A DNA stretch of 64,000 nucleotides from Burkholderiales bacterium GJ-E10. GTDB taxonomy: Bacteria > Pseudomonadota > Gammaproteobacteria > Burkholderiales > Burkholderiaceae_F. The stretch covers positions 1,693,700-1,757,699 of the forward strand of contig AP014683.1 in NCBI GenBank assembly GCA_000828975.1. Reading direction: 5' to 3'. Shown here piece after piece: positions 8,124 to 18,090 of the stretch; the stretch's first letter is position 1, and every line of letters starts with the position of its first letter. The translations under genes and the position numbers were made by a program. The notes below the pieces were generated by a model. The model had not been told where the DNA came from. It did no database searches and was given only the letters and a program-made list of their open reading frames with translations.

Positions 8124-8873
8124 TCAAGGACGTTCCGGATCGGTGCGGTCCCGCTGCGCGCGATCCGCCTTGCGCTGCGCGCGCTGCTGCTCGTCGTCCG
8201 CACGCTCCTTCGCGCGCTCGCGGGCATAGTCGGCCGCCTTTTTCTGCTTTTCTTCGTATTGCTGCCGCGCCTCCGCTTCGCGCTGCGCCCGCCCCGACTG
8301 GAAGTTCATGACGTCCTGGTCGTGCTGCCGTTGGCGTTTCGCGGCATCGGCCTCGCCTTGCGGCGCCGACGTCGCCGCCTGGGCATCGCGTTGCGCATCC
8401 TGATTCGCCTGGTCGCGCAGACTCTGCTGGTGTTGGCGGTATTCCGCCTCGGCCGCGTGCTCGCGCGCCGGTCGCTGCGCATCCTCCAGCGCCTGCTGCT
8501 TGCGATCCGCGGCGCGGTCGCGGGCGTGCGCCTGCGCGTCCAGCCGGCGCTGCAAGGCATGGGCCTCCAGCGTGATCCCTCGCACCACGTGTTCGCCGTG
8601 GGCCTGGAAACGCTGCGCGAATCCCAGGCAATCGTTCATGAAGATCGCATGCTGGCAGCGCTGGATGCGCGCCTGGGCCTCCGCCTGGACCTGCCGGTCG
8701 ACGACTCCCGCATCCGACAGCGCCTGCTGCGCACGCGCGGCGGTGTCGATCGAACCAGGTGGATACTTGCGCGCCAGCGCGTCCACGTCGGCGCCGACGT
8801 CCCCGGCATGACCCGCGGCATGCGCAGCCGCTACGATCGAGAAAAGAAGCAGAAAGACCCGGAATCGCGACAT
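8124..8873 (-). CDS. Secreted coiled-coil protein with a C-x3-F-x2-D-C motif, unknown function
   Basis: 249 residues. A signal peptide (about 1-22, ending AHAAGHA) is followed by a short helical region with CQHAIFMNDCL, in which two cysteines could form a disulfide. The rest, about 110-249, is a highly charged Ala/Gln/Arg-rich helix that looks like a long coiled coil. Small periplasmic proteins with a paired-cysteine C-x3-F-x2-N/D-x-C motif and a charged coiled coil are common in betaproteobacteria and mostly uncharacterised. The chosen ATG follows GGGGA and creates the signal peptide; a longer reading frame upstream runs into zapE. The gene lies 28 bases after zapE, possibly in one transcript. 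Confidence 0.7.
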   Translation of the reverse strand: MSRFRVFLLLFSIVAAAHAAGHAGDVGADVDALARKYPPGSIDTAARAQQALSDAGVVDRQVQAEAQARIQRCQHAIFMNDCLGFAQRFQAHGEHVVRGITLEAHALQRRLDAQAHARDRAADRKQQALEDAQRPAREHAAEAEYRQHQQSLRDQANQDAQRDAQAATSAPQGEADAAKRQRQHDQDVMNFQSGRAQREAEARQQYEEKQKKAADYARERAKERADDEQQRAQRKADRAQRDRTDPERP

Positions 8874-8901
8874 GTCATCCCCGTTTCGGGGTAGTTTGCC
8901 A

Positions 8902-9954
8902 TCAATGCGGCGTTTCGCGAACCTGCATCTCGCGCAGCCGCGACGCCGTGCGCCGATACTCGGCGCCCGCCACTCCCTCGCCGAGTTGCTCCATCGGCAC
9001 CGCCGCCGACACGACGAACTTGCCGTGGCGGTCGTAGAGGATGTCGACCAGCCAGGTGAAGCGCTTGATCTCCGACGGCGTGCATTCGGCGAGCCGCGGT
9101 ACGCCGGAGAGCAGCACGGTATGAAAGTGCTCCGCGATGTCGAGGTAATCGGCATAGGAGCGAGGGCTGCAGATCAAGGTAGCGAAATCGAACCACGCCA
9201 CACCGTCGGCGCGCCCGCGTGCGCGCACGTCGCGCCCCTCGATCTGCAGCACCGGATCCTCCGCCCTGCCGTCCGTCAGCGCGGAAAACACCGACCCCAT
9301 GCGGGAATCGGCCGTGTCGCCGACGAACCAGGTGCCGAACCGACCGAGCGCGCGGGACCGGTAATCCACCCCGCCATCGACGAGCAGCACGTCCAGGCGC
9401 TCCTTCAGCAGTTCGATCGCGGGCAGGATGCGGTCGCGGTGCAAGCCATCCGGATACAGGGCATCGGGCGCCATGTTGGACGTGATGAACAGCACTGCGC
9501 CGGTGTCGAGCAGACTCGCCAGCAGGCGATGCAGGATCATGGCATCGGCAATGTCCGAAATGCGGAACTCGTCGAGGAAGATCCAGTGTGCGCGGCGCGC
9601 GATCTCCCGTCCCGCCTCGGTCAGCGGATCGGCGGCGCCGCGCAGGGTCTGCATTGCCCGATGGGCATCGCGAATGAACTCATGGAAATGCAGGCGCACC
9701 TTGTTCCGCGCGGGAATCTCGGCGAACGTCGAGTCCATCAGCAGGCTTTTGCCGCGCCCGACACCACCCCAGCAATACACGCCGCGGGGCGGCGGCTTGC
9801 GCACCAACCAGCTCGCGAACGAATTCCGGTGCGCTTCGTACTCCGCACATTCGCCGACGAATCGCTCCAGACGCTCGAGCGCGGCGCGCTGCGACGCGTC
9901 GGGAACCCCGCCATGCGGCGCCAGCGCGGATTCGAATCGCTGGAGGACCGTCAT
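8902..9954 (-). CDS. zapE: Cell division protein ZapE (AFG1-family AAA ATPase)
   Basis: 350 residues, normal for ZapE/AFG1. Walker A is GGVGRGKS (63-70), Walker B is WIFLDEF (124-130), and FITSNMAPDALYPDGLHR carries the sensor region and typical AFG1 sequence. ZapE binds FtsZ at the septum in E. coli. In betaproteobacteria it often lies at the end of the odhA-odhB-lpdA cluster, as here, 85 bases after lpdA. A 10-bp hairpin fills that gap. Confidence 0.93.
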   Translation of the reverse strand: MTVLQRFESALAPHGGVPDASQRAALERLERFVGECAEYEAHRNSFASWLVRKPPPRGVYCWGGVGRGKSLLMDSTFAEIPARNKVRLHFHEFIRDAHRAMQTLRGAADPLTEAGREIARRAHWIFLDEFRISDIADAMILHRLLASLLDTGAVLFITSNMAPDALYPDGLHRDRILPAIELLKERLDVLLVDGGVDYRSRALGRFGTWFVGDTADSRMGSVFSALTDGRAEDPVLQIEGRDVRARGRADGVAWFDFATLICSPRSYADYLDIAEHFHTVLLSGVPRLAECTPSEIKRFTWLVDILYDRHGKFVVSAAVPMEQLGEGVAGAEYRRTASRLREMQVRETPH

Positions 9955-9998
9955 CGGCTACCCGCCCAGACCCCATTCCCCGCGCCAACGGAAATCCC

Positions 9999-10022
9999 CC
10001 TCTCCCGCCGCAGCGGGAGAGG
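9999..10022. repeat. Intergenic hairpin between lpdA and zapE
   Basis: CCTCTCCCGC-CGCA-GCGGGAGAGG is a perfect 10-bp stem with a 4-base loop. It has no T run on the leftward transcript, so it is more likely an mRNA-stabilising or processing hairpin, or a REP-like repeat, than a terminator. Confidence 0.6.
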
Positions 10023-10039
10023 ACAAGGCTGCGCGGTCA

Positions 10040-11479
10040 TCAGAAATTCAGCGCCCGCCGATCGACCGCCAGCGCCGCCTCCCGCAGCGCCTCGGATCGG
10101 GTGGGATGGGCGTGGCAGATGCGGGCGACGTCTTCCGACGAGGCTCCGAACGCCATCGCCACAACGGCCTCGGCGATCAGTTCCGACGCCCCCGCTCCGA
10201 GGATGTGCACACCGAGGATCTCGTCGGTGCCTTCGTCGGCCAGCATCTTGACCAGACCTACGGCATTGCCCGCGGCACGCGCACGCCCATTGGCGGAAAA
10301 CGGGAAAGTTCCAACCCGGATGGCGCGGCCCGCCGCCCGCAGCTGCGCTTCGGTCTGCCCGACCCAGGCAATTTCGGGATCGGTATAGACGACACTGGGA
10401 ATCCGGGCGAGATCCGCATGGCCTGCCTTGCCGGCAATCCGTTCCGCCACCGCAACGCCTTCGTCCTCGGCCTTGTGCGCAAGCATGGGACCGCGCACCA
10501 GATCGCCGATTGCCCAGACCCCGGCGAGGTTGGTGCGGCAATGCTCGTCGACGGTGACGAAGCCGCGTGCATCGACCGTCAGCCCCACGGCATCCGCGCC
10601 CCAGCCACTGCTGTTGGGGACCCGGCCGATCGCCACGACGAGCCGGTCGCACTCCAGCGTCGCTTCCCCATCCGGCCCGCGGTATGCCACCGCAACGCCG
10701 CCGGCACCCGATTTCACCGCGCCGATCTGCACACCCAGGTGGATATCCAGGCCCTGCTTGCGAAACGACTTGAGCGCGTCGCGCGCGATCTGTTCGTCCG
10801 CGATGCCCAGAAATTGCGGCAGCGCTTCCAGTACCGTGACCTGTGCCCCCAACCGCCGCCAGACCGACCCCAGTTCGAGGCCGATGACTCCTGCGCCGAT
10901 GATGCCCAGGCGCCGCGGCACGGCATCGAGCGCCAGGGCTCCCCGATTGGACAGGATGCGCTGCTCGTCGAAGGCGATTCCCGGGAGCGGGCGCGGCGAG
11001 GAGCCCGTCGCCAGGATCACGTTGCGCGCCTGCAGCACCCGGTTCCCGGGTTCGACCGCGATCTCGACCGCGCCAGCATTGCCCGCGGCGCTGCTGGCGT
11101 CGGCGCGCCGCCGCAGGGTGGCGCGGCCGGAGAGCAACTCGATCTTGTTCTTGCGAAAGAGGTAGCGGATGCCGTCGTTGGTCTGGCGCACCACGGCGTC
11201 CTTGCGTGCCATCATGCGGCCGAGGTCGAGCGTCGGCGGCGCGCAGACGATGCCGTGTTCACTCAGACCGTGCGCAGCATGGTCGAAAACCTCGCTGGAC
11301 TGGAGCAGCGCCTTGGAGGGAATGCAGCCGACATTGGTGCAGGTGCCGCCGGGCGCGGGCTGGCCGTCGGAAGTCATCCAGTCGTCGATGCAGACGGTGC
11401 GCAGGCCGAGCTGGGCGGCGCGGATCGCAGCGGTGTAGCCACCGGGACCGGCGCCGATGACGGCGACGTCGAGTTCCAT
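10040..11479 (-). CDS. lpdA: Dihydrolipoyl dehydrogenase (E3) of 2-oxoglutarate dehydrogenase
   Basis: 479 residues. The FAD-binding GAGPGGY (9-15), the redox-active disulfide in GGTCTNVGCIPSK (Cys47 and Cys52), the NAD-binding GAGVIGLELGSVW, and the C-terminal HAHPTRSEALREA with the catalytic His-Glu pair are all present. E3 reoxidises dihydrolipoamide on the E2 subunit and passes electrons to NAD+. Its ATG overlaps the odhB stop (TGATG), which couples their translation and ties this E3 to the 2-oxoglutarate complex. A GTG one codon upstream is also in frame. Confidence 0.96.
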   Translation of the reverse strand: MELDVAVIGAGPGGYTAAIRAAQLGLRTVCIDDWMTSDGQPAPGGTCTNVGCIPSKALLQSSEVFDHAAHGLSEHGIVCAPPTLDLGRMMARKDAVVRQTNDGIRYLFRKNKIELLSGRATLRRRADASSAAGNAGAVEIAVEPGNRVLQARNVILATGSSPRPLPGIAFDEQRILSNRGALALDAVPRRLGIIGAGVIGLELGSVWRRLGAQVTVLEALPQFLGIADEQIARDALKSFRKQGLDIHLGVQIGAVKSGAGGVAVAYRGPDGEATLECDRLVVAIGRVPNSSGWGADAVGLTVDARGFVTVDEHCRTNLAGVWAIGDLVRGPMLAHKAEDEGVAVAERIAGKAGHADLARIPSVVYTDPEIAWVGQTEAQLRAAGRAIRVGTFPFSANGRARAAGNAVGLVKMLADEGTDEILGVHILGAGASELIAEAVVAMAFGASSEDVARICHAHPTRSEALREAALAVDRRALNF

Positions 11480-12765
11480 CACATCTCCAGCAACAGCCGG
11501 CCCGGGTCTTCCAGGGCCTCCTTGATCGCCACCAGGAACAGCACCGCTTCGCGGCCGTCGATGATGCGGTGATCGTAGGACAAGGCGAGATAGTTCATCG
11601 GCCGGATCACCACCTGGCCGTTCTCCGCCACCGGGCGATCCTTGGTCGCGTGGACGCCAAGGATCGCCGACTGCGGCGGATTGATGATCGGCGTCGACAA
11701 CATCGAACCGAACACGCCGCCGTTGGAGATCGTGAACGTGCCGCCGGTCAGTTCTTCGATCGCGAGCTTGCCTTCGCCAGCGCGCCGGCCGAAGTCGGCG
11801 ATGTGCTTCTCGATCTCGGAAAAGGTCTGTGCGTCGGCGTCGCGCAGCACCGGAACGACGAGCCCGCGCGGCGATCCGACCGCGATGCCGACGTCGAAAT
11901 AGCCGTGGTAGACGATATCGCTGCCGTCGATCGACGCGTTGACGATGGGGTAGCGCTTGAGCGCATGCACCGCCGCCTTGACAAAGAAGGACATGAACCC
12001 CAGCTTGACGCCGTGTTCCTTCTCGAATCGCTCCTTGTGCCGGTTGCGCAATTCGATGACCGGCTGCATGTTCACTTCATTGAACGTCGTGAGAATCGCC
12101 GCCGTCGACTGCGACTGCACGAGCCGCTCGGCCACGCGCTGCCGCAGGCGCGACATGGGGACACGCTGTTCGAGGCGGTTGTTGCCGAGCGCGGCCGGAT
12201 CGATCGGTGCGGCAACCTCCGCCAACGCCGCCGCCGCGGGAATCGCCGGTGCGCCATGCTGCGGTGCGGCGGTCCCTCGGGTTTCGCCTCCGCCGGTGGC
12301 GGTCGACGATGCTGCCTGCGCCGCCGCCATGGCATCCGCCTTGGTGACGCGGCCGCCCCGTCCCGTTCCCGCCACCGCATCCCGGGCGATCCCCGCCTCT
12401 TCGAGCACGCGCGCCGCGGCCGGCATGACAATCGCCGCCGCCGCGGCGGCGGCCGGCGGCGCCGGTGGTGGCGTCGCCGGTGCCGCGACCGGCGCGCCGC
12501 CTGCCTCCGCCGCACGCTCCGCAGGCCCTTCGGCGATCCGTGCGATCACCTGGCCGGACGTCACCGACGCGCCGCCTGGAGCGAGAACCTCGGCCAGCAC
12601 GCCCGATTTCGGCGCCGGCACATCGAGCACCACCTTATCGGTCTCGACCTCGACGAGGATCTCGTCGGCAACGACCGCAGCGCCCGGCTGTTTCTTCCAT
12701 TGCAGCAGCGTCGCTTCCGAAATCGACTCCGAAAGCTGCGGCACCTTCACTTCGATATTCGCCAT
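11479..12765 (-). CDS. odhB: Dihydrolipoyllysine succinyltransferase (E2) of 2-oxoglutarate dehydrogenase
   Basis: 428 residues with a single lipoyl domain (about 2-75, lipoylated Lys44 in ETDKVVLDV). An Ala/Pro-rich linker precedes a peripheral-subunit-binding domain (about 115-150, [20 protein letters not shown]), then an acyltransferase core ending with the catalytic [11 protein letters not shown]. It transfers the succinyl group to CoA and forms the core of the complex. The ATG at 12765 is preceded by AGGA; open sequence further upstream has no family similarity. The gene lies 20 bases after odhA and overlaps lpdA. Confidence 0.96.
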   Translation of the reverse strand: MANIEVKVPQLSESISEATLLQWKKQPGAAVVADEILVEVETDKVVLDVPAPKSGVLAEVLAPGGASVTSGQVIARIAEGPAERAAEAGGAPVAAPATPPPAPPAAAAAAAIVMPAAARVLEEAGIARDAVAGTGRGGRVTKADAMAAAQAASSTATGGGETRGTAAPQHGAPAIPAAAALAEVAAPIDPAALGNNRLEQRVPMSRLRQRVAERLVQSQSTAAILTTFNEVNMQPVIELRNRHKERFEKEHGVKLGFMSFFVKAAVHALKRYPIVNASIDGSDIVYHGYFDVGIAVGSPRGLVVPVLRDADAQTFSEIEKHIADFGRRAGEGKLAIEELTGGTFTISNGGVFGSMLSTPIINPPQSAILGVHATKDRPVAENGQVVIRPMNYLALSYDHRIIDGREAVLFLVAIKEALEDPGRLLLEM

Positions 12766-12785
12766 GCGTCCTCGCGATTCTCTTC

Positions 12786-15650
12786 TTATTTGTGAAGCAC
12801 AAAGCCGTCCACTGCCCCGAACGCTGCGTCGAGCAACCCGCGCAACTGTTCGAGGTGCTTGGCGTGATACCCGACCGCGGGCGATGCCGACTCCGGCCTC
12901 CCGGCGTAGGACAGCGTCTGGCCAGCCGCCAGGGCTTCGAGCACCCGGTTCTGCACCCCTCGCCATGGACCCTGGTTGCGCGGCTCGTCCTGAGCCCAGA
13001 CGACCTCGCGCAAGGCCGGATAGCGCTGCAGCTCCGCTGCGAGTGCGGCCCGCGGAAACGGATAGAGCTGTTCCAACCGCGCGATCGCCACCGTGTCCGT
13101 CATCTTGCGTTCGGCACGCGCCGTGACCAGATCGTAGTACACCCGACCGGAGCAGAGCACCAGGCGCGTCACCGCTGCGGCGTCGGCAACCGCGTCGTCG
13201 CCGATCACCGTGCGAAATTCGCCGCGCGTGAAATCCTCGAGCGCCGAGCAGGCTTCCGGCTTGCGCAACAAGGATTTCGGCGTGAAGATCACCAGGGGCT
13301 TGCGCAGCTTGCGGATCATCTGGCGGCGAAGGAGATGGAAGATCTGCGCCGCGGTGGTCGGCTGCGCGACCTGCATGTTGGTTTCCGCGCAGAGCTGCAG
13401 ATAGCGCTCGATCCGCGCCGAAGAGTGTTCCGGCCCCTGCCCTTCGTAGCCATGCGGCAGCATCAGCACGAGGCCCGAGAGCCGCCCCCACTTCACCTCA
13501 CCCGAGGAGATGAACTGGTCGATCAGCACCTGCGCGCCATTGGCAAAGTCGCCGAACTGCGCCTCCCAGATCACCAGGGAATTCGGCGCGGCCGTGGAGT
13601 AGCCGTATTCGAACCCCAGCACCGCCTCCTCGGAAAGCACCGAGTCGATGACGGCGAACGGCGCCTGGCCTTCCGCCACGTTCTGCAGCGGGACATACGT
13701 GCCTTCGTTCCAGCGTTCGCGATTCTGGTCGTGCAGGACCGCGTGCCGGTGGGAGAACGTCCCCCGCCCGGAGTCCTGTCCGGTGATCCGAACGCCGTAG
13801 CCGCCGACGACAAGCGACGCGAACGCCAGGTGCTCGCCCATGCCCCAGTCGACCGGATGCCGCCCTTCCGCCATCGCCCGGCGGTCGGCGATGACCCGTT
13901 CGACCAGCGGATGGAGCTTGAAATTCTCCGGCACCGTCGTGATGCGCTCGCCGAGGCGGCGGAGGTCGGCAAGCGGCAGCGCCGTATCGGCCGCATCCGT
14001 CCAGTCCCGGCGAAACGGCGCCCAGTCGACCGCAAACCGGCTCTTGAAATTGCTGAGCACCGGCTCGACCACCGAACGGCCTTCCTCCATGGCCTGCCGA
14101 TATGCAGGCAGCATCGCCTCGGCGTCCTCGGCGGTCAGCACCCCTTGGGCGACCAGCCGGTCGGCATACAGCTTGCGCGTGCCCGGATGCGCACCGATCT
14201 TCTTGTACATGAGCGGCTGCGTCACCGCCGGCGTGTCCTGTTCGTTGTGCCCGAGGCGCCGGAAACACACGACGTCGAGCACGATGTCCTTGCGGAACTC
14301 CCGGCGGAAGTCCAGCGCGATCTGCGCGGCGAGCACCGCCACCTCGGGATCGTCGCCGTTGACGTGCAGCACCGGCGCCTCGATCATCTTGACGATGTCC
14401 GTGCAGTAGAGGCTCGAGCGGGTGTCGCGCGGATCCGACGTCGTGAACCCGATCTGGTTGTTGATGACGACGTGCACGGTGCCGCCCGTGCCGTAGCCGC
14501 GGGTCTGCGCCAGCGCGAGGGTCTCCATCACCACGCCCTGGCCCGAAAACGCCGCATCGCCATGCACCTGCACCGCCAGCACCTTTCGTCCCTCGGCGTC
14601 GCCGCGGCGCTCCTGGCGCGCGCGCACCGACCCTTCCACCACCGGATTGACGATCTCCAGATGCGACGGGTTGAAGGCCAGCGACAGGTGCACCGGACCG
14701 CTCGGGGTCGTCGCGTCGGCGGAAAATCCCATGTGGTACTTCACGTCGCCCGATGGTAGGTCGGAGGCCAGCGTGCCATCGAACTCCGCGAACAGATCGC
14801 CCGGCCGCTTTCCCAGCGTGTTGACGAGGACGTTCAAGCGGCCGCGATGGGCCATGCCGATGACGATCTCCTCGAGCCCGAGTTCCCCGCCGTGCTGCAC
14901 CAGGGCGTCCATCACGGCGATGAAGCTCTCGCCGCCTTCCAGCGAAAAACGCTTCTGCCCGACGTACTTGTTATGCAGGTAGCGCTCCAGGCCTTCGGCC
15001 GCCGTCAGCTGCGCCAGGATCCGGCGCTTCGCCTGCGGCGAAAAGTCCGGGGTCGAGCGGATCGACTCGAGGCGCTGCTGCAGCCAGCGCTTCTGCGCCG
15101 GATCGGAGACGTGCATGTACTCCGCCCCCAGCGTCCCGCAGTACGTGCGCCGCAGCGCCGCGACGATTTCGCGCAGGGACATCTGGTCGGCGCCGAAATA
15201 GGTGTTCGCGGCCGAGAACACCGTGTCCATGTCGGCCTCGGTGAAATCGTAGAACGCGGGCTCGAGTTCCGGCAGCGCCGGGCGTTCGGCGCGCTTCAGC
15301 GGGTCGAGGTCCGCCCAGCGGCTGCCCAGCGAGCGGTACGCGGAAACGATCGACTGGACATGGACCTGCTTGCGGGCAACGCTGAGATCCGTCGCCGCGA
15401 CCAGCGGCCGAAGCATGCCGTTCCTGGCACGCAAGGCGAACGACTCGACGATCGGGGCGTGCGCGATGTCGTGGGTCGACGGCTTGCCGTCTGCCGCGGG
15501 CGCGAGCTGCAGCCGGTCGAAATACGCGCGCCACTTCTCGGACACCGAAGCGGGGTTGTCGAGGTAGCGCTCGTACAGATCTTCGACGTACGGCGAATTG
15601 CCCCCGAAGAGGTAGGAAGAAGACTGGAACTGGCGCATCGACTGGGTCAT
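12786..15650 (-). CDS. odhA: 2-oxoglutarate dehydrogenase E1 component (thiamine-diphosphate dependent)
   Basis: 954 residues, the full length for this E1. The N-terminal [20 protein letters not shown] is typical of the family. [27 protein letters not shown] and [10 protein letters not shown]-type thiamine-diphosphate motifs (here [11 protein letters not shown]) are present, and the C-terminus has [15 protein letters not shown]1 decarboxylates 2-oxoglutarate and loads succinyl onto E2. The ATG at 15650 is chosen because GAGG lies seven bases upstream; an ATG two codons earlier is too close to that site. It lies 57 bases after gltA in the same direction. Confidence 0.97.
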   Translation of the reverse strand: MTQSMRQFQSSSYLFGGNSPYVEDLYERYLDNPASVSEKWRAYFDRLQLAPAADGKPSTHDIAHAPIVESFALRARNGMLRPLVAATDLSVARKQVHVQSIVSAYRSLGSRWADLDPLKRAERPALPELEPAFYDFTEADMDTVFSAANTYFGADQMSLREIVAALRRTYCGTLGAEYMHVSDPAQKRWLQQRLESIRSTPDFSPQAKRRILAQLTAAEGLERYLHNKYVGQKRFSLEGGESFIAVMDALVQHGGELGLEEIVIGMAHRGRLNVLVNTLGKRPGDLFAEFDGTLASDLPSGDVKYHMGFSADATTPSGPVHLSLAFNPSHLEIVNPVVEGSVRARQERRGDAEGRKVLAVQVHGDAAFSGQGVVMETLALAQTRGYGTGGTVHVVINNQIGFTTSDPRDTRSSLYCTDIVKMIEAPVLHVNGDDPEVAVLAAQIALDFRREFRKDIVLDVVCFRRLGHNEQDTPAVTQPLMYKKIGAHPGTRKLYADRLVAQGVLTAEDAEAMLPAYRQAMEEGRSVVEPVLSNFKSRFAVDWAPFRRDWTDAADTALPLADLRRLGERITTVPENFKLHPLVERVIADRRAMAEGRHPVDWGMGEHLAFASLVVGGYGVRITGQDSGRGTFSHRHAVLHDQNRERWNEGTYVPLQNVAEGQAPFAVIDSVLSEEAVLGFEYGYSTAAPNSLVIWEAQFGDFANGAQVLIDQFISSGEVKWGRLSGLVLMLPHGYEGQGPEHSSARIERYLQLCAETNMQVAQPTTAAQIFHLLRRQMIRKLRKPLVIFTPKSLLRKPEACSALEDFTRGEFRTVIGDDAVADAAAVTRLVLCSGRVYYDLVTARAERKMTDTVAIARLEQLYPFPRAALAAELQRYPALREVVWAQDEPRNQGPWRGVQNRVLEALAAGQTLSYAGRPESASPAVGYHAKHLEQLRGLLDAAFGAVDGFVLHK

Positions 15651-15707
15651 CGGCATGCCTCGCGGGACGCTCCGTTGCTTGCTGCGGACACCGGGGACGA
15701 ACGCATA

Positions 15708-17024
15708 TTACCGCTCGGCAATCGGCTGGACGTCGCGGCGGCCGGGCCCGACGTACAACTGACGCGGCCTTCCGATCTTGTACTCGGGATCGGCAAGCAT
15801 CTCGTTGAGTTGCGCAACCCAGCCCACGGTGCGCGCCAGCGCGAAGACCGCCGTGAAGAGCGGAACCGGCACCCCGATCGCCTGCTGCACGATGCCGGAA
15901 TAGAAGTCGACATTCGGGTACAGCTTGCGACTTACGAAATAGTCGTCCTCGAGCGCGATCTTCTCGAGCGTCAGCGCCAGCTTGAAGAGCGGGGTCTCAT
16001 GCAGTCCGAGCTCATCGAGCACCTCGTAGCAGGTTTCGCGCATCAGTCGCGCCCGCGGATCGTAGTTCTTGTAGACGCGATGTCCGAACCCCATCAGCCG
16101 GACATTGGAGTTCTTATCCTTTACCTTCTCGATGAACTCGCCGATCTTTGCCACGCCACCGTCGCGCTGGATCTCGAAAAGCATATTGAGCGCCGCCTCG
16201 TTCGCGCCGCCGTGCGCCGGCCCCCAGAGACAGGCCACGCCCGCCGCAATCGCCGCATACGGGTTCGTACCGGACGACGCGCACAGACGCACCGTCGAGG
16301 TGGAAGCGTTCTGCTCATGATCGGCATGCAGGATCAGAATGCGATCGAGCGCACGCGCCAGCACATCGTTGCAGCGGTAGTCCTCGCAGGGCGTGGCGAA
16401 CATCATCCGCATGAAATTGGCGGCGTACGGCAGGTCGTTGCGCGGATACATGTACGGCTGGCCGACGGTGTACTTGTAGGCCATCGCGACCAGCGTCGGC
16501 ATCTTGGCGATCAGCCGGATCGCCGACACTTCCCGCTGCCGCGGATCGTGCACGTTCATCGAATCCGGATAGAACGCCGACATCGCCCCCACCAGCCCCG
16601 TCAGCACCGCCATCGGATGGGCGTCGCGCCGGAAGCCGCGGAGGAAGAACTGCATCTGTTCATGCACCATCGTATGCTGCGTGACGGTATCCACGAAGGA
16701 CTCGCGCCGCGTCGGCGTCGGCAGTTCGCCGTAGAGAATCAGGTGGCAGACCTCGAGAAAATCGCACTGCGTGGCCAGCTGGTCGATCGGATAGCCGCGG
16801 TAGAGCAGTTCCCCTTTGTCACCGTCGATATAGGTGATGCTGGAATTGCACGACGCGGTGGCAAGGAAGGCCGGGTCATAGGTGAATTTCCCGGTGCGCG
16901 CATACAGCGCGCGGATGTCGATGACATCGGGTCCCATGGTGCCAGGATAGATCGGCAGTTCGACCGGCGGCGTCCCGTCGGAAAACGTCAACGTGGCCTT
17001 GTGCTCGGATGGGGTCAATGCCAT
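15708..17024 (-). CDS. gltA: Citrate synthase (type II)
   Basis: 438 residues, typical of hexameric NADH-sensitive bacterial citrate synthases. Catalytic residues are seen in [26 protein letters not shown] and YPNVDFYSG. The enzyme condenses acetyl-CoA and oxaloacetate, the entry step of the TCA cycle. It starts 15 bases after sdhE and precedes odhA, all leftward, so the sdh, gltA and odh genes probably form one long or staggered transcript. Confidence 0.97.
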   Translation of the reverse strand: MALTPSEHKATLTFSDGTPPVELPIYPGTMGPDVIDIRALYARTGKFTYDPAFLATASCNSSITYIDGDKGELLYRGYPIDQLATQCDFLEVCHLILYGELPTPTRRESFVDTVTQHTMVHEQMQFFLRGFRRDAHPMAVLTGLVGAMSAFYPDSMNVHDPRQREVSAIRLIAKMPTLVAMAYKYTVGQPYMYPRNDLPYAANFMRMMFATPCEDYRCNDVLARALDRILILHADHEQNASTSTVRLCASSGTNPYAAIAAGVACLWGPAHGGANEAALNMLFEIQRDGGVAKIGEFIEKVKDKNSNVRLMGFGHRVYKNYDPRARLMRETCYEVLDELGLHETPLFKLALTLEKIALEDDYFVSRKLYPNVDFYSGIVQQAIGVPVPLFTAVFALARTVGWVAQLNEMLADPEYKIGRPRQLYVGPGRRDVQPIAER

Positions 17025-17039
17025 AAGAATGTCCTCAAG

Positions 17040-17303
17040 TCACACTGAACGAAGCAGGGCAAGCAGTTCGTTCCCGGCCGCGGTATCGAGCGCGCCGCGC
17101 GGCGCCGCCCGACCCAGCGCGAGGTCGAGCAGTTCGCCGTCCGACAATTGCAAAAGCTGTTCCAGCGCGCCGCGGAGGCGCGCATCGAGTTTCGCCGCGT
17201 GGCGATCGAAGAACCGCGCCAGCAGGACGTCATTTTCCAGCATGCCGCGGCGCGCGCGCCAGCGCAGGCGGCGCAGCGCGACGACACTTTCGTTCGCCTC
17301 CAC
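17040..17303 (-). CDS. sdhE: Succinate dehydrogenase flavinylation factor SdhE
   Basis: 87 residues from a GTG start. RRGMLENDVLLARFF near residues 17-31 matches the R-G-x-x-E signature of SdhE/YgfY, which promotes covalent FAD attachment to SdhA. The GTG lies two bases after the sdhB stop, and AGAGAGG (inside the sdhB end) serves as ribosome binding site, so translation is coupled. Its place between sdhB and gltA is the usual betaproteobacterial order. Confidence 0.92.
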   Translation of the reverse strand: MEANESVVALRRLRWRARRGMLENDVLLARFFDRHAAKLDARLRGALEQLLQLSDGELLDLALGRAAPRGALDTAAGNELLALLRSV

Positions 17304-17305
17304 CG

Positions 17306-18076
17306 TCAAACCTCTCTCCGCAGCATCATTTCCTTGATCTTGCCGATCGCCAGGGTCGGGTTGAGGCCCTTCGGACAGACATCGACGCAATTCATGATGG
17401 TATGGCAGCGGAACAACCGGTATGGGTCCATGAGGTTGTCGAGCCGTTCGTTGGTCGCCTCATCGCGACTGTCGGCCAGGAAACGGTAGGCCTGCAGAAG
17501 TCCGGCCGGGCCGACGAACTTGTCCGGATTCCACCAGAAGCTGGGGCAGGATGTCGAGCAGCATGCGCACAGGATGCACTCGTAGAGGCCGTCGAGTTCG
17601 TCGCGCTGCTCCGGAGTCTGCAGCCGTTCCTTCTCGGGCGGCGGAGAATGGTTGACCAGCACCGGGTCGACCGAATGGTACTGATTGAAGAAGTCGGTCA
17701 TGTCGACGATCAGGTCGCGCACCACCGGCAGACCCGGCAACGGGCGCAGTTCGATCGGCTGCGCCAGATCGCGCAGGTTGGTGATGCACGCCAGACCATT
17801 GCGACCGTTGATGTTCATCGCATCGGACCCGCAGACCCCCTCGCGGCACGAGCGCCGGAACGACAGGCTGTCGTCGACCTCCGCCTTGATCCGCATCAGG
17901 GCGTCGAGCAGCATCTTGTCGGATTCCTGCAGCGTCACGGCAAGATCCTGCATGCGCGGCTGCGCATCGCGCTCCGGATCGAACCGGTAAATGCGAAAGC
18001 GCGCGACCCGCGGCTGCGCCGCGTCCGTCGTTCCGCCGCCTGCAGCGGAACCCGATTCCGGTTTCGATGCATCCAT
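17306..18076 (-). CDS. sdhB: Succinate dehydrogenase iron-sulfur subunit
   Basis: 256 residues. Three cluster motifs are visible: CREGVCGSDAMNINGRNGLA, with the final cysteine following, for [2Fe-2S], CILCACCSTSCPSFWW for [4Fe-4S], and CHTIMNCVDVCPKGLNP for the remaining clusters. It wires electrons from SdhA to the quinone site. The N-terminus has about 20 extra low-complexity residues (Ser/Gly/Ala/Thr-rich) before the conserved domain. It starts 14 bases after sdhA. Confidence 0.96.
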   Translation of the reverse strand: MDASKPESGSAAGGGTTDAAQPRVARFRIYRFDPERDAQPRMQDLAVTLQESDKMLLDALMRIKAEVDDSLSFRRSCREGVCGSDAMNINGRNGLACITNLRDLAQPIELRPLPGLPVVRDLIVDMTDFFNQYHSVDPVLVNHSPPPEKERLQTPEQRDELDGLYECILCACCSTSCPSFWWNPDKFVGPAGLLQAYRFLADSRDEATNERLDNLMDPYRLFRCHTIMNCVDVCPKGLNPTLAIGKIKEMMLRREV

Positions 18077-18090
18077 ATGCCGTGTTTCCC

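Noticed and set aside
12465-17048. Long rightward frames opposite odhA and gltA
   Set aside because: High-GC shadow frames of well-conserved TCA genes; composition and lack of motifs argue against coding.
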